The notes under the pieces were generated by a model. The model did no database searches. It worked only from the letters and a program-made list of their open reading frames with translations, and had not been told where the DNA came from. The position numbers and the translations under genes are program-made. A DNA stretch of 64,000 nt, taken from the NCBI GenBank assembly GCA_019057795.1, contig JAHLWS010000077.1, positions 1 to 64,000 on the forward strand, read 5' to 3'. The stretch is from Promethearchaeota archaeon (GTDB lineage Archaea; Asgardarchaeota; Lokiarchaeia; Sigyniarchaeales; SOKP01). Shown one piece after another: positions 46,530 to 55,537 of this stretch; positions within the stretch are counted from its first letter, which is position 1, and the number at the start of each line of letters is the position of its first letter.

Positions 46530-47909
46530 ATGCCAATAGAAGAAGATCGTACTCGGGAATTACCAAAAAGCCTTCAAGGGATAGAAATTATACTAACCTA
46601 TTTAAACGAGAGAAATACAGAATCTTTAAGCATAAGAAACATAAGCGAAAACACAGGACTTTCGATGCGAGTTACTAAAAACATTTTATTGCAATTAGAG
46701 AAATTTAATCAAATAGAAAGAGTCGTAGAAAAAAATAATATTCTTCCAAAATGGAAAATAACTAAGTTTGGTAGAAAAGTTCTGAAAGAAGCGGAGGGAA
46801 TACAAAAAGAAATTCAATTTCCTAGTAGAGAAGATGAATTATTAAATAATATATTAATTCCAGATAACATTGAGACTCTTAAGGCAAAAATTAAAGAAAA
46901 CATCGAAAATAATATTTCAAAATTAAAATCAATGCAAAATGACTTAAGTAAAATGTTAGGAATTGTGTTGAATTTAAACGATCCCATTTTTGAAGACTTG
47001 ATGGGTGTTATCATTAACCGTATCAAATATATTAGACAACAAATTACAAATTTTCCTTCAGATCCGTTAGCAGTTTATCAATTGAAGAAAATAGAAGAAA
47101 AGCAGAAAAAGGTTCCAAAAGAGGAGATGAAAATTCTGTTGACAGAAATTTTCTTCATTGACTCTATTATGAACAATGAGTTGAATCGTATAAATGATTA
47201 TAATATGAAATTATCTCAATTTTTAGAGAGAGAGGGAATATCTAAAGGTTATTCAACAGCAAAAGATTTACGTGAAGAAATCAGGATTTTTCTAAATTTA
47301 ATTCGTAAAAGAGAGTCCATTAAAATTAATTCTCATGTCCTATCTCCTGAAAATTTAATACTAATTTCTAAAAATAAATTTACTCCAGAAATTTTAAATA
47401 CTATAATCGAAAGTCCTATTACTGAAGAAGAACAAACTGAAAAAATTAAAATTATTGTAATAAGACTTATAACAAAATTAAATAAAGGAGAGAAACAAAT
47501 CGAAGGTTATAGTGTTGATATAACTGAAAATATACCATTATATACTTTTTATCAATTAATACTAGACGAAAATCCAAATTTTGATATTACTATCGAACAA
47601 CTGGAAGAAATTATAAATTCGCTTGCGGAGGAAGGGTATCTGCCAGGTATTAAAATAATTCAAGAAGATGAGGATCACTACCTTAAATTAGTTCAGTTTA
47701 AAGTTAGAGATATTTCTAAAAATGAGTTAGAATTAATTACCAATGCGTTAAGATTTCAGAGCTTTACATTAGCAGATATGGTTGGAGCAACGGGATGGAG
47801 CTCTATTCAAGTGGTAAAAATTTTGAATCATCTTACTGAATTAGGAATTTTAAAATATTTAAAAAATCACCTCCATGGTGATCGTTGGTATATTGTATCT
47901 GAAAAATAA
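46530..47909 (+). CDS. Multi-winged-helix protein, possible regulator
   Basis: The frame is open from 46443, but MPIEEDRTRELPKSLQG at 46530 is the likely start because the palindrome and promoter-like sequence lie upstream of it. A winged helix is seen at about 10-85 (LSIRNISENTGLSMRVTKNI, LPKWKITKFGRKVLKEAEG). A coiled-coil/helical middle follows. Near the C-terminus there are two more winged-helix-like units (ITIEQLEEIINSLAEEGYLP; FTLADMVGATGWSSIQVVKI). Such multi-wHTH proteins are frequent in Lokiarchaeia-like genomes. It precedes the SPFH gene by 33 bases, so both may form a transcript. DNA binding is inferred. Confidence 0.6.
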   Translation: MPIEEDRTRELPKSLQGIEIILTYLNERNTESLSIRNISENTGLSMRVTKNILLQLEKFNQIERVVEKNNILPKWKITKFGRKVLKEAEGIQKEIQFPSREDELLNNILIPDNIETLKAKIKENIENNISKLKSMQNDLSKMLGIVLNLNDPIFEDLMGVIINRIKYIRQQITNFPSDPLAVYQLKKIEEKQKKVPKEEMKILLTEIFFIDSIMNNELNRINDYNMKLSQFLEREGISKGYSTAKDLREEIRIFLNLIRKRESIKINSHVLSPENLILISKNKFTPEILNTIIESPITEEEQTEKIKIIVIRLITKLNKGEKQIEGYSVDITENIPLYTFYQLILDENPNFDITIEQLEEIINSLAEEGYLPGIKIIQEDEDHYLKLVQFKVRDISKNELELITNALRFQSFTLADMVGATGWSSIQVVKILNHLTELGILKYLKNHLHGDRWYIVSEK

Positions 47910-47942
47910 AATTTTTTAATATAAAAAATGTAAATAGAGAAA

Positions 47943-48800
47943 GTGAAAAAAATGTTTAAAAAAATTAAAGATAAAAAATTCAAAGACTACGATCCCGAGA
48001 TCATTGCGTGGCAGAGAGAAACGAAGGAAGGATTAGAAACCCCTTTAATGTATTTATTTCCTCAACCAGGAGATAATATTAAAGAAAAGAAATTTTTTGC
48101 GGTAAAAGATTATGAAAAAACACTTTTTTACAATAAAGGAGAGTTGATTGGCGTTCTTGGAGGAGGAGTTTATGAACTTGAAAAGAAAGCACGAATTAAA
48201 GGAACAGAAATTGTTTGGATTGATACGTCCTTTACTGAAATTCCATGGGGTATTCCACAATCGGAGGGCATTCCTACTAAAGATGGATACATAGTTGGAT
48301 TATATGGGGATTTAAAACTTAAAATTAGCGATGTAAAAGTGTTCTATAACGATGTAGTAGCAGGTACGAAAATATGGACCGTTCAAAACCTTAAAGAGTG
48401 GATTGTTAGTCTTATGCATACATCTTTACGAGATATATTTAAAACCTATACAGCTAAAAGTATACTTTTAGAAGATCGCGAGCGTGTAATTAATTTAATA
48501 ACATCTAAAGTTACTGAAGAATTTTTAAGATATGGCTTAGAACTTGAAACTCTTAATGTAATTGGCATTAAAGCTCCAGATGATGCTGAAAAACTTTTTA
48601 AGGAAGATAAAGAGAGAATTGAATATTTTGCTAAACAAAAAAAGAACCTCCAGAAACGCATTGAGGAATTAAAGAATAAATTGAAAGAACAGCAAGATCT
48701 TTTATTGAAAGATAAAATTACTCAACAAGATTACAATAAGAAGAAAAAACAAATTCAAATGTTTATTGATGAAGTTCAAGATGAATTAAAAAAGGATTAG
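47943..48800 (+). CDS. SPFH-domain protein (YdjI-like)
   Basis: The protein reads IIAWQRETKEGLETPLMYLF, then FFAVKDYEKTLFYNKGEL, GVLGGGVYELEKKARIKG and DLKLKISDVKVFYNDVV, which is the SPFH (stomatin/prohibitin/flotillin-like) fold in its soluble YdjI-type version. Residues about 215-285 are a charged coiled coil (AKQKKNLQKRIEELKNKLKE). No membrane segment is present. YdjI-like proteins associate with membranes by oligomerising. The frame begins at GTG 47943; ATG 47952 is an alternative start. The gene lies between the winged-helix gene and two LRR proteins, 14 bases from the next start, and may supply the membrane platform of the modification locus. Confidence 0.75.
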   Translation: MKKMFKKIKDKKFKDYDPEIIAWQRETKEGLETPLMYLFPQPGDNIKEKKFFAVKDYEKTLFYNKGELIGVLGGGVYELEKKARIKGTEIVWIDTSFTEIPWGIPQSEGIPTKDGYIVGLYGDLKLKISDVKVFYNDVVAGTKIWTVQNLKEWIVSLMHTSLRDIFKTYTAKSILLEDRERVINLITSKVTEEFLRYGLELETLNVIGIKAPDDAEKLFKEDKERIEYFAKQKKNLQKRIEELKNKLKEQQDLLLKDKITQQDYNKKKKQIQMFIDEVQDELKKD

Positions 48801-48814
48801 TCAAAAAATGTACA

Positions 48815-50590
48815 ATGAAATACAATAAAATCATTATCCAATTTAACTCCCAATCAAAATCAGGAAAAATTTCTGAAGCAATTAAACTTGCTAAAAGCCT
48901 TAAAGCCAAATTTGATGGAAAATATTATGAAGTACTTTTTAATTCTATCAATGATAAAAATCTTCTATTATTAAGCAATTTAATAGGATTTCTGAGCGGT
49001 TCTCGGATTTTTATTGACGATGAAGATTGTGGGCGACCCTATAGATTGGGTGAAAGACTAGATTTTAAAAATAATTGTCCAGATTATGAAGATTTTTGTA
49101 ATGGAAATTGTTCAATTACCATGTTTAGGACTGAGAATGATCTTAAAATTGCGAGGAGGATTTGTAAAAAGTTTAAAGAACCTAAAATACAAAACACAAT
49201 AACAAATGAAAAAAAAGAGAGAAAGAAAATTATTTTTCAATTTAACTCCAAATCTAGAGGAGGGGATGTTCCTGAGGCTATAAAAATTGCAAAATCTCTT
49301 AGATCAGAATTCGATGGGAAAAATTATAAGGTCTATTTCGATTCTGTAAGCAATGAAAATCTGTTATTATTAGATAATCTAGTCGGGAGCCTAAGTGGAA
49401 CTCGATTTTTTGTGAATGGCGAAGAGTTAGAACCTTACATATTGTCTTCCATTTTTAATTGTCCACAAAAATCAAAATGTGATGGAAAATGTGTATATAT
49501 TTACCACGAACCTTCATCTGCTACAGCAAAGAAGTATTGCAAAAAATTTAATGAAACTCTTAGTATAAAAAAACCAATAATCACATACAACGGGCGTGAG
49601 ATCTTATGGATCAACAATGAAGATGATCCTGCATTCCCTAAAAACCCAGATAATAAATATATATTGATTGATAGTCCCAGAGGTTTTGGGCCTAATTCAA
49701 TTATAGGTGTTGAGATGGAAAAAGCAGACTTAATTTTTGATGATATGAAATATAGTATGATGGACGAGGAGGAATCTATACCTGAGGAAAAAGGATTTGT
49801 ATTAAATATACCCTTCGTAGGCATAATAGATATATCAAAGATTGAAGGATTGGAAAAACTTACTGAATTGAAAAGATTGGACCTTTATGGAAATGAGATT
49901 TTTGAAATTAAAGGACTTGAAAGACTTATTAATTTGGAGTACTTGGATTTGAGCGGAAGTGAGATTACGGAGATTAAAGGGCTAGAAAATCTCATTAATC
50001 TAAAGGGCTTAATTTTGAAAGCAAACAACATTAATGAAATTAGGGGATTAGAAAATCTTGTTAATTTAATTTATTTAGATATATCTGAGAATCCAATTTC
50101 TGAAATTAAGGGATTAGAAAACTTGGTAAATTTAAAGCATCTTGTTCTTACTGATATTAAAATTGAAGAAGAATCATTAAATCAAATTGCTGAAGAAAAT
50201 GTTCCAGAAGAATTAAAACAAGTTATTAAAGAAAATACTTTATTTATGTATAATTATTATAGTTTTCCTAATTACGCTCAGAAGTTTGTAGAATATTGTC
50301 AAAGAAAGAAAACTAAGTCTTATCGAGAGGATAAAGAGAAAATCAAAAAGATTGAGGAAATTATGATTGAATCAGATTCCCTTAGTCTTGATACCTTAAG
50401 AGACACTCTAAAAATGGATGCTCATACTTTTAGTAATAAAATTTTAGATTGGGCTATAGAATATGGGTTTGAAATTGATGGAGATTATTTAATTACTAAT
50501 AAAAATACTCTCTCTGACTTTATTGATGAATTAGATAAATATTTTACTTTATGGAAAAAAGAAAGTAGTATACCAAAAAAAAAAGTTTAA
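48815..50590 (+). CDS. LRR protein with duplicated N-terminal domain and winged-helix tail
   Basis: Residues 1-118 and about 135-245 are two copies of the same domain (IIIQFNSQSKSGKISEAIKL versus IIFQFNSKSRGGDVPEAIKI), each ending in a cysteine-rich loop (CPDYEDFCNGNC; CPQKSKCDGKC) that may bind metal. From about 345 to 450 there are SDS22-like leucine-rich repeats of 22 residues (LEYLDLSGSEITEIKGLENL). The C-terminal ~75 residues form a winged helix (LSLDTLRDTLKMDAHTFSNK) followed by a helix DFIDELDKYFTLWKK. That tail recurs in other proteins of the locus. It was not recognised as a named family. It probably acts as a protein-binding adaptor. Confidence 0.7.
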   Translation: MKYNKIIIQFNSQSKSGKISEAIKLAKSLKAKFDGKYYEVLFNSINDKNLLLLSNLIGFLSGSRIFIDDEDCGRPYRLGERLDFKNNCPDYEDFCNGNCSITMFRTENDLKIARRICKKFKEPKIQNTITNEKKERKKIIFQFNSKSRGGDVPEAIKIAKSLRSEFDGKNYKVYFDSVSNENLLLLDNLVGSLSGTRFFVNGEELEPYILSSIFNCPQKSKCDGKCVYIYHEPSSATAKKYCKKFNETLSIKKPIITYNGREILWINNEDDPAFPKNPDNKYILIDSPRGFGPNSIIGVEMEKADLIFDDMKYSMMDEEESIPEEKGFVLNIPFVGIIDISKIEGLEKLTELKRLDLYGNEIFEIKGLERLINLEYLDLSGSEITEIKGLENLINLKGLILKANNINEIRGLENLVNLIYLDISENPISEIKGLENLVNLKHLVLTDIKIEEESLNQIAEENVPEELKQVIKENTLFMYNYYSFPNYAQKFVEYCQRKKTKSYREDKEKIKKIEEIMIESDSLSLDTLRDTLKMDAHTFSNKILDWAIEYGFEIDGDYLITNKNTLSDFIDELDKYFTLWKKESSIPKKKV

Positions 50591-50597
50591 TTCTAAG

Positions 50598-51734
50598 ATG
50601 TCATTTAACGATCAAGCTTTATCAGCGATAAAAAATAATTGGTGGTTAAGACGATTTTCTAGACGCTTTTGGATTCTTAATACCACAAATTTTATTTTTA
50701 TCTTACACGATAATATCGCAAATTGGATGGGTAAGGCAGTCCCGTTATATTTGCCAAAGGAAATGATACTATTATATTATAATAGAAGAACAAAGAAATT
50801 TCGACTATATGTAAAAAATAAAATTACAATTAAAATGCTTAACGCTTTATGTAATGCTCTTAAATGTACGAGCCCTTCCTTTAAGACTCATGGAATATAT
50901 TTAGATTCATTTGACGATCCTGATCTCACTAAATTTAAAAAAACTCCAGAAGGAGAAATATATTTTCAAGAATTACAATGCGGAGAAAATTGCGTTATTT
51001 ATAACGGAGAGTATTATTTGATTAAAATGGTAAATTTTTATTCTCATAATTTTGGAATGTTAGATTTGAGTAAAAAAGGAATTCGAGATACTTCTGAAAT
51101 AAAGGGATTAGATACTCTTCAAATTTTAGGTGAATTAGATTTAAGCAATAATAAAATTACTGAAATAAAGTGTCTTGAGAATCTTAATAATTTATATAAA
51201 TTAGATCTTAACAATAATAGAATTACTGAAATAAAAGGAATAGAATCTCTTAAACGATTGCGATATTTATATCTAAAAACTAATCTGATCAAGGAGATCA
51301 AGGGGCTTGAGAACTTTGCAATTGATCGAACTGGAGGAGATATGGAGTTAAATTTGGGAGATAATCCAATACCCTTAACTCTATTAAATAAATTAGGAGG
51401 ACTAAATAAAGATGGTTTCGCTAACAATCTTGAAGAACTTGTGGATTACTGCATTAAGAAAAACATAGAAATCGAAAAATTAGATAGAAGTTCTATTGTG
51501 AAATTAAAAAAGATCTTAAGAATTTCTAATCGTTTCAGGCTAGATATGCTGATGGATATACTTGATATAGATAAAAAAACTCTTATTAAAATCGTTGAAA
51601 AATGGTCTGCTGATTTCGGTCTTGAAATAAATGGAAATTATTTAATAATTAAAAAAGATACGGTTTTGGAATTCATTGACGCTTTAGATAAGCAATTTAA
51701 TGAATGGGAAAAAACAGATATGAAAAATAATTAA
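50598..51734 (+). CDS. LRR protein with winged-helix tail
   Basis: This protein of 378 residues follows the previous LRR gene by 7 bases and looks like a shorter paralogue. The N-terminal 140 residues have their own alpha/beta domain with YLPKEMILLYYNRRTKKFRL and a LNALCNALKC segment. Residues about 155-260 are four to five SDS22-like repeats (LGELDLSNNKITEIKCLENL). The tail at about 295-375 (FRLDMLMDILDIDKKTLIKI, then FIDALDKQFNEWEK) is the same winged helix plus 'W' helix as in the neighbour. No catalytic motif is present. Together they may serve as recognition subunits. Confidence 0.68.
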   Translation: MSFNDQALSAIKNNWWLRRFSRRFWILNTTNFIFILHDNIANWMGKAVPLYLPKEMILLYYNRRTKKFRLYVKNKITIKMLNALCNALKCTSPSFKTHGIYLDSFDDPDLTKFKKTPEGEIYFQELQCGENCVIYNGEYYLIKMVNFYSHNFGMLDLSKKGIRDTSEIKGLDTLQILGELDLSNNKITEIKCLENLNNLYKLDLNNNRITEIKGIESLKRLRYLYLKTNLIKEIKGLENFAIDRTGGDMELNLGDNPIPLTLLNKLGGLNKDGFANNLEELVDYCIKKNIEIEKLDRSSIVKLKKILRISNRFRLDMLMDILDIDKKTLIKIVEKWSADFGLEINGNYLIIKKDTVLEFIDALDKQFNEWEKTDMKNN

Positions 51735-51772
51735 AATCTCATAATTTAATTTTTTTAAGAACAGAACTCAAT

Positions 51773-51895
51773 ATGCGAACCTATAAATTGATTCAACAGT
51801 TTCGAGAAAATTGCATTATTCAAGGTAGAAAAGAGGATTTATTAAAATTTAAAGTAGGAGATACTATTTTTTTATTTTTGTTTAAGCAAAAATAA
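51773..51895 (+). pseudogene. Truncated copy of the start of the zinc-ribbon gene at 53447
   Basis: A 40-codon frame beginning at ATG 51773 reads MRTYKLIQQFRENCIIQGRK and then FKVGDTIFLFLFKQK before TAA. It is clearly a copy of the N-terminus of the protein at 53447 (MNTYKLIPQLRNGLIIQAKK, FKIGDTIFLIS). Only the first ~35 residues remain. The copy lies just before the TPR/winged-helix gene, so a local duplication has occurred, followed by loss. Confidence 0.6.
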
Positions 51896-51929
51896 TCGAT
51901 AATAATGGGTGAGGTGATATTTTTTTAAT

Positions 51930-53411
51930 ATAAAAAAAGGAAAATTCGATAATGCAGAATGGCTAAGAGAAGAATTTATAAATAAGGAGAAATCAGTTTA
52001 TCAGATAGCAAAAGAATGTAAAGTACCTACTCAGGTGATATACAAAAGATTAAATGATTTTGGGATAAAATTAGAAAATCCTTGGACGGAAATTAGAAGA
52101 ATGGGAGCCCAAAGTGCTAGAAAAGAAAGAGAAAAATTGAAAAAAAAATATAGCACAAAGAAATTATTCGAAATGGCGCTATCTTATACATTAAAGAATA
52201 AATTAGATGATGCGATTAAATTTTTTGAATTAATGACTGAAAAAGATCCTAATCATTTTCTTGCTTGGGTAAATATGGGTGTGCTTTTTACATACTACGA
52301 TTTATCATATACTACGGCTTATTCTGCAAGACATTATGATAAAGGTGTTGAAAGCTTTACAAAGGCACTTGAACAAAGACCAAATGATATCACCAGTTTG
52401 ATTGGTTTAGGAGATGCTTATAGTGGAAAGAAAGAATTTTCTAAATCAATTGAATCTTTTCAAGAAATTTCAAATAAAACGCCTAATAATTCTGAAGATT
52501 TGAGTGGGATTGGATTTACATTTTTAAATGCAAACAGTATCGATTATCAAATGAGGGATGTAGCTAACGATGGATACGTCCCTATTAATAAGGATTATCA
52601 ATTATTGAGCCATTTAAACTCTCATCTTAAAAAAGAAAAGAAAGAAAAGTACAATAGCGCATTGAGAAGTATGTCGAAAGTTTTAAAATTCCAAAAAATG
52701 CAAAATATACCAAATAAATATCTAATTAGTCGAGAAGTTTACAGCAACAAATTAGAATCTATAATAAAAATAATAAGAGCCATCGAATATGAAAAGGAGA
52801 AAGCAGAATGGAAAGAAACTAAAGAGTATAGAGATCTGGAAGATAAAAAGATAATAGAATTCGTTAAACCCTATAAAGAAATTGCCATTCATGATATTGT
52901 AGAACATTTTCTTTCAAAAAGTAAAATTGATAATACAGAAAAATTTTATCAGCCGGCTAAAGAGAGGATAGAACAAAAATTAAGATATTTAATCGATAGA
53001 AATATGATTCAAGGTTCTATTCAATATCTACCCAATAAAACGGGTTTATATTTTATAAACGAAGAAAAAATTAAGGATATTAAAAAAGACATTGTCTATC
53101 AAACGTTATTAGAATTTTTAGAAAACTATTCGAGATTATCCTTACTTGAGTTAGTTGAAAAAGTTAATCATCAAGTTGAAAAACAATTCGGCAACTCTGG
53201 TAAAATGTTGCCTACAAAAGTGAAGGAATTAGCTATGAATTTTATAAATAAAGGGTTAATTCCAGCAAACTATGACGAAGCTTCAGAAGGTATAGATTCT
53301 ACCATTATGGAACAAAAAATTGACGAATTATCCACTACAATTGAAGGGTGGGGTAAAGGAGACAACGAAAAGGTTGATTCTTCTTTAAAAAAAAAAAATA
53401 AAAAAATATGA
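51930..53411 (+). CDS. HTH-TPR protein with UFL1/DDRGK1-like tandem winged helices
   Basis: The ORF track starts at GTG 52035, but the frame is coding upstream (KKGKFDNAEWLREEFINKEK, then YQIAKECKVPTQVIYKRL, a helix-turn-helix). Only an ATA codon at 51930 lies after the GAGGTGAT site, so a non-standard start is likely. TPR units follow (LFEMALSYTLKNKLDDAIKF; FLAWVNMGVLF). The C-terminal ~180 residues are two winged helices: IEQKLRYLIDRNMIQGSIQY-LPNKTGLYFI and LLEFLENYSRLSLLELVEKV. The pattern 'L...G.I.G.I......YF....' then a helix and 'LSL.EL' resembles the winged helices of UFL1 and DDRGK1, the eukaryotic UFM1 ligase pair. With E1, E2 and modifier downstream, it is a candidate ligase scaffold; this is inference. 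Confidence 0.62.
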   Translation: MKKGKFDNAEWLREEFINKEKSVYQIAKECKVPTQVIYKRLNDFGIKLENPWTEIRRMGAQSARKEREKLKKKYSTKKLFEMALSYTLKNKLDDAIKFFELMTEKDPNHFLAWVNMGVLFTYYDLSYTTAYSARHYDKGVESFTKALEQRPNDITSLIGLGDAYSGKKEFSKSIESFQEISNKTPNNSEDLSGIGFTFLNANSIDYQMRDVANDGYVPINKDYQLLSHLNSHLKKEKKEKYNSALRSMSKVLKFQKMQNIPNKYLISREVYSNKLESIIKIIRAIEYEKEKAEWKETKEYRDLEDKKIIEFVKPYKEIAIHDIVEHFLSKSKIDNTEKFYQPAKERIEQKLRYLIDRNMIQGSIQYLPNKTGLYFINEEKIKDIKKDIVYQTLLEFLENYSRLSLLELVEKVNHQVEKQFGNSGKMLPTKVKELAMNFINKGLIPANYDEASEGIDSTIMEQKIDELSTTIEGWGKGDNEKVDSSLKKKNKKI

Positions 53412-53446
53412 AGAGATCAAAAAATTAAAGTCGGAAATTAAGAAGA

Positions 53447-54529
53447 ATGAATACTTACAAATTAATTCCACAGCTTAGAAATGGCTTAATTATTCAGGCG
53501 AAAAAAGAGTGGCTATCAGATTTTAAGATTGGGGATACAATTTTTTTGATTTCTGATTTACCCACTAAAAAATACTCAATAATATCTAAAATTGAAGCAA
53601 TTGAATACGCTGAAGAATCAAAAATTTTTATAGATAATAGGAATTTGGGCAATTTTGGAGAGGGAGAGGAGGTTTATATCATTAAATACAACCCTGCCGA
53701 AGCTTTAGAGGTTCACATAAATGTTTCAAACGAACACGCCATAATTACTAAAGGTGATTGGACATCTAATATAAAACCTTCGTTAATTAACAGACTTATA
53801 GATTACGGACAAGAAGTTGCTTTCTTAATTCCATGGGAAGGTGGTGCGCCTATAGTTGCTACGGGAATTATAAATTCAACGCTTCCAAATCCACCTGTAT
53901 ATATTGGGGATAAAACCAAGATTTTCATAGATAAAAGTTCAAATGAAGAACTCTCAGAAATCAAGAGAGAAAAATTGTTGATCCAAGAGGATCGCGTTGA
54001 TATTTTAGAAAGACAAATAAAACAGAAAACTATTAAGCTAATCAGAGAGATAAAACAGAATAATTATCCAAATAAAGGTCAAAAATACAAGTTTAAAGCA
54101 ATAAATCCAAGACAATTATTTAAATCCATTCTCAGCGTTTTTAGAGGGTTAGATTCTATTGAAGATCCTATAGAAGAATCGTTTGATGAGAAGGAACAAG
54201 ATTATCTTGCTTCAGCTGTATTTTTGACTAAGCAAAAGTCAGATTCATTCCAATTAATAGATATACAAATAATGGCATCTGGGCATTCGGGAACTTTAAC
54301 GTTATGGGTTACAGGAGAAAACGAATCAATAATTTCTGAAACTTTAAAAAATTACGATTCAAGAATTTCGCAATTACAACAAGGATTAGAACAAAAGATT
54401 GAAGTTTTAAGCACTCAATGTCCAGAATGTGGAGGGCATCTCCCTATTAAAAATATAGATATAAATGGTGTAGTTGAATGTATATATTGTAATAAAATTT
54501 CAAAAATACCAAAAGCTTTAAGATATTAA
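53447..54529 (+). CDS. Unknown zinc-ribbon protein of the modification locus
   Basis: This 360-residue protein is not recognised. The N-terminal ~80 residues look like a small beta barrel (FKIGDTIFLISDLPTKKYSI). A second beta region (about 100-165) contains VAFLIPWEGGAPIVATGIIN. A coiled-coil or helical part (about 175-215) is followed by TLTLWVTGENESII and, at the end, a zinc ribbon with CPECGGHLPI and CIYCNKIS. The gene stops 6 bases before the E1-like gene, and a truncated copy of its start lies at 51773. Its close link to E1 suggests it works with it, perhaps as a chaperone or substrate, but nothing in the sequence proves that. Confidence 0.6.
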   Translation: MNTYKLIPQLRNGLIIQAKKEWLSDFKIGDTIFLISDLPTKKYSIISKIEAIEYAEESKIFIDNRNLGNFGEGEEVYIIKYNPAEALEVHINVSNEHAIITKGDWTSNIKPSLINRLIDYGQEVAFLIPWEGGAPIVATGIINSTLPNPPVYIGDKTKIFIDKSSNEELSEIKREKLLIQEDRVDILERQIKQKTIKLIREIKQNNYPNKGQKYKFKAINPRQLFKSILSVFRGLDSIEDPIEESFDEKEQDYLASAVFLTKQKSDSFQLIDIQIMASGHSGTLTLWVTGENESIISETLKNYDSRISQLQQGLEQKIEVLSTQCPECGGHLPIKNIDINGVVECIYCNKISKIPKALRY

Positions 54530-54535
54530 ATAATC

Positions 54536-55363
54536 ATGACTAAAAATAGATATACAAGATTGAACGCTATAAAAGAATTTGGTTACGATATTACTTGGGA
54601 CGATCTTAAACGCTATCACATAGGAATAGTTGGAGTTGGGGGACTTGGTTGCGTTTCTGCGGAAATGGCAGCTAGATGTGGCATTGGAAAATTATCATTG
54701 TTTGATTTTGATACGGTAGATATTGTTAATTTAAATCGTAGTATGTTTAAGGAAAAGCATATAGGACAATCAAAAGTAAAAATCGCTTCTAAAATATTAA
54801 AAAAAATCAATCCTGATGTTGAAGTTTACAATTTTGAAAACGATATTATGAACCCAAATTTTGAATCCGATTTTGAAAAAGAAATTTCACACATGGATAT
54901 AGTTTTAAATGGGCTCGATAACATTCCTGCTAGAGAATATTTGAATGCTAAATGTGTTCGTTTAAGAGTGCCCTACATTGATGCTGGAGCCTCAAGGAGT
55001 GGATTATCTGGATATGTGCATCCCGTTATTCCTTATAAAACAGCATGTGCAAAATGTATGAGTATTATTGCAATTGACATTCCAGATGAAAGGGGTGATC
55101 CATGTGTTGCATCCTTACCTTCTACAATGGCAATACTAGCAAGTATACAAATTCAAGAAATGTTAAAATACCTTCTAAAGTTTGGAGAAATGATTGACTA
55201 TCTCATGTATGACATGATAACGGGGAAATTTTTAAATTATGAAACTAAAAGAGACAAGAATTGTCCTATTTGCGGTATAAAATCTCAAAATAATAAAAAA
55301 TTAATGAAACCTAAAATTTCACGAGGAGAAATAGACGATTTAATTGATAAACTCAAAGAATAA
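54536..55363 (+). CDS. UBA5-like E1 activating enzyme
   Basis: The 275-residue protein has the ThiF/E1 adenylation fold: nucleotide loop GVGGLG (residues 33-38), AEMAARCGIGKLSLFDFDTV and NLNRSMF with the conserved Asp/Arg. It is closest to UBA5, the E1 of UFM1: human UBA5 has [20 protein letters not shown] at the same place. Most telling is DPCVASLPSTMAILAS, which aligns with the UBA5 VCAASLPTTMGVVAG segment carrying its catalytic cysteine; here that is C190. Structural zinc pairs are C171/C174 (ACAKC) and C243/C246 (NCPIC), as in UBA5. The C-terminal helix DDLIDKLKE recalls the UFC1-binding tail of UBA5. It would adenylate the modifier at 59452 and hand it to the E2 at 59715. MoeB- or ThiF-type function is less likely. 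Confidence 0.88.
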   Translation: MTKNRYTRLNAIKEFGYDITWDDLKRYHIGIVGVGGLGCVSAEMAARCGIGKLSLFDFDTVDIVNLNRSMFKEKHIGQSKVKIASKILKKINPDVEVYNFENDIMNPNFESDFEKEISHMDIVLNGLDNIPAREYLNAKCVRLRVPYIDAGASRSGLSGYVHPVIPYKTACAKCMSIIAIDIPDERGDPCVASLPSTMAILASIQIQEMLKYLLKFGEMIDYLMYDMITGKFLNYETKRDKNCPICGIKSQNNKKLMKPKISRGEIDDLIDKLKE

Positions 55364-55537
55364 AAGGTGAAAGTCAAAAAAAACATTACAATTAATAAAT
55401 AATAAATAAACAGAGATAGAATATTATATTCGAATGAGAACATCTTATTCCAATGAAAAGTAAATGTCTAGAATATCTTAAAATTCACACCCTCTCTGGA
55501 AAAAATTGCGACAATAACAAAAAGGAATAAAATAAAA

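Noticed and set aside
54536-55363. MoeB/ThiF-type enzyme of molybdopterin or thiamine synthesis
   Set aside because: The cysteine in CVASLPSTM, the UBA5-like text around it, and the neighbouring modifier and E2 speak for a conjugation E1. A rhodanese domain or ThiS/MoaD partner is absent.
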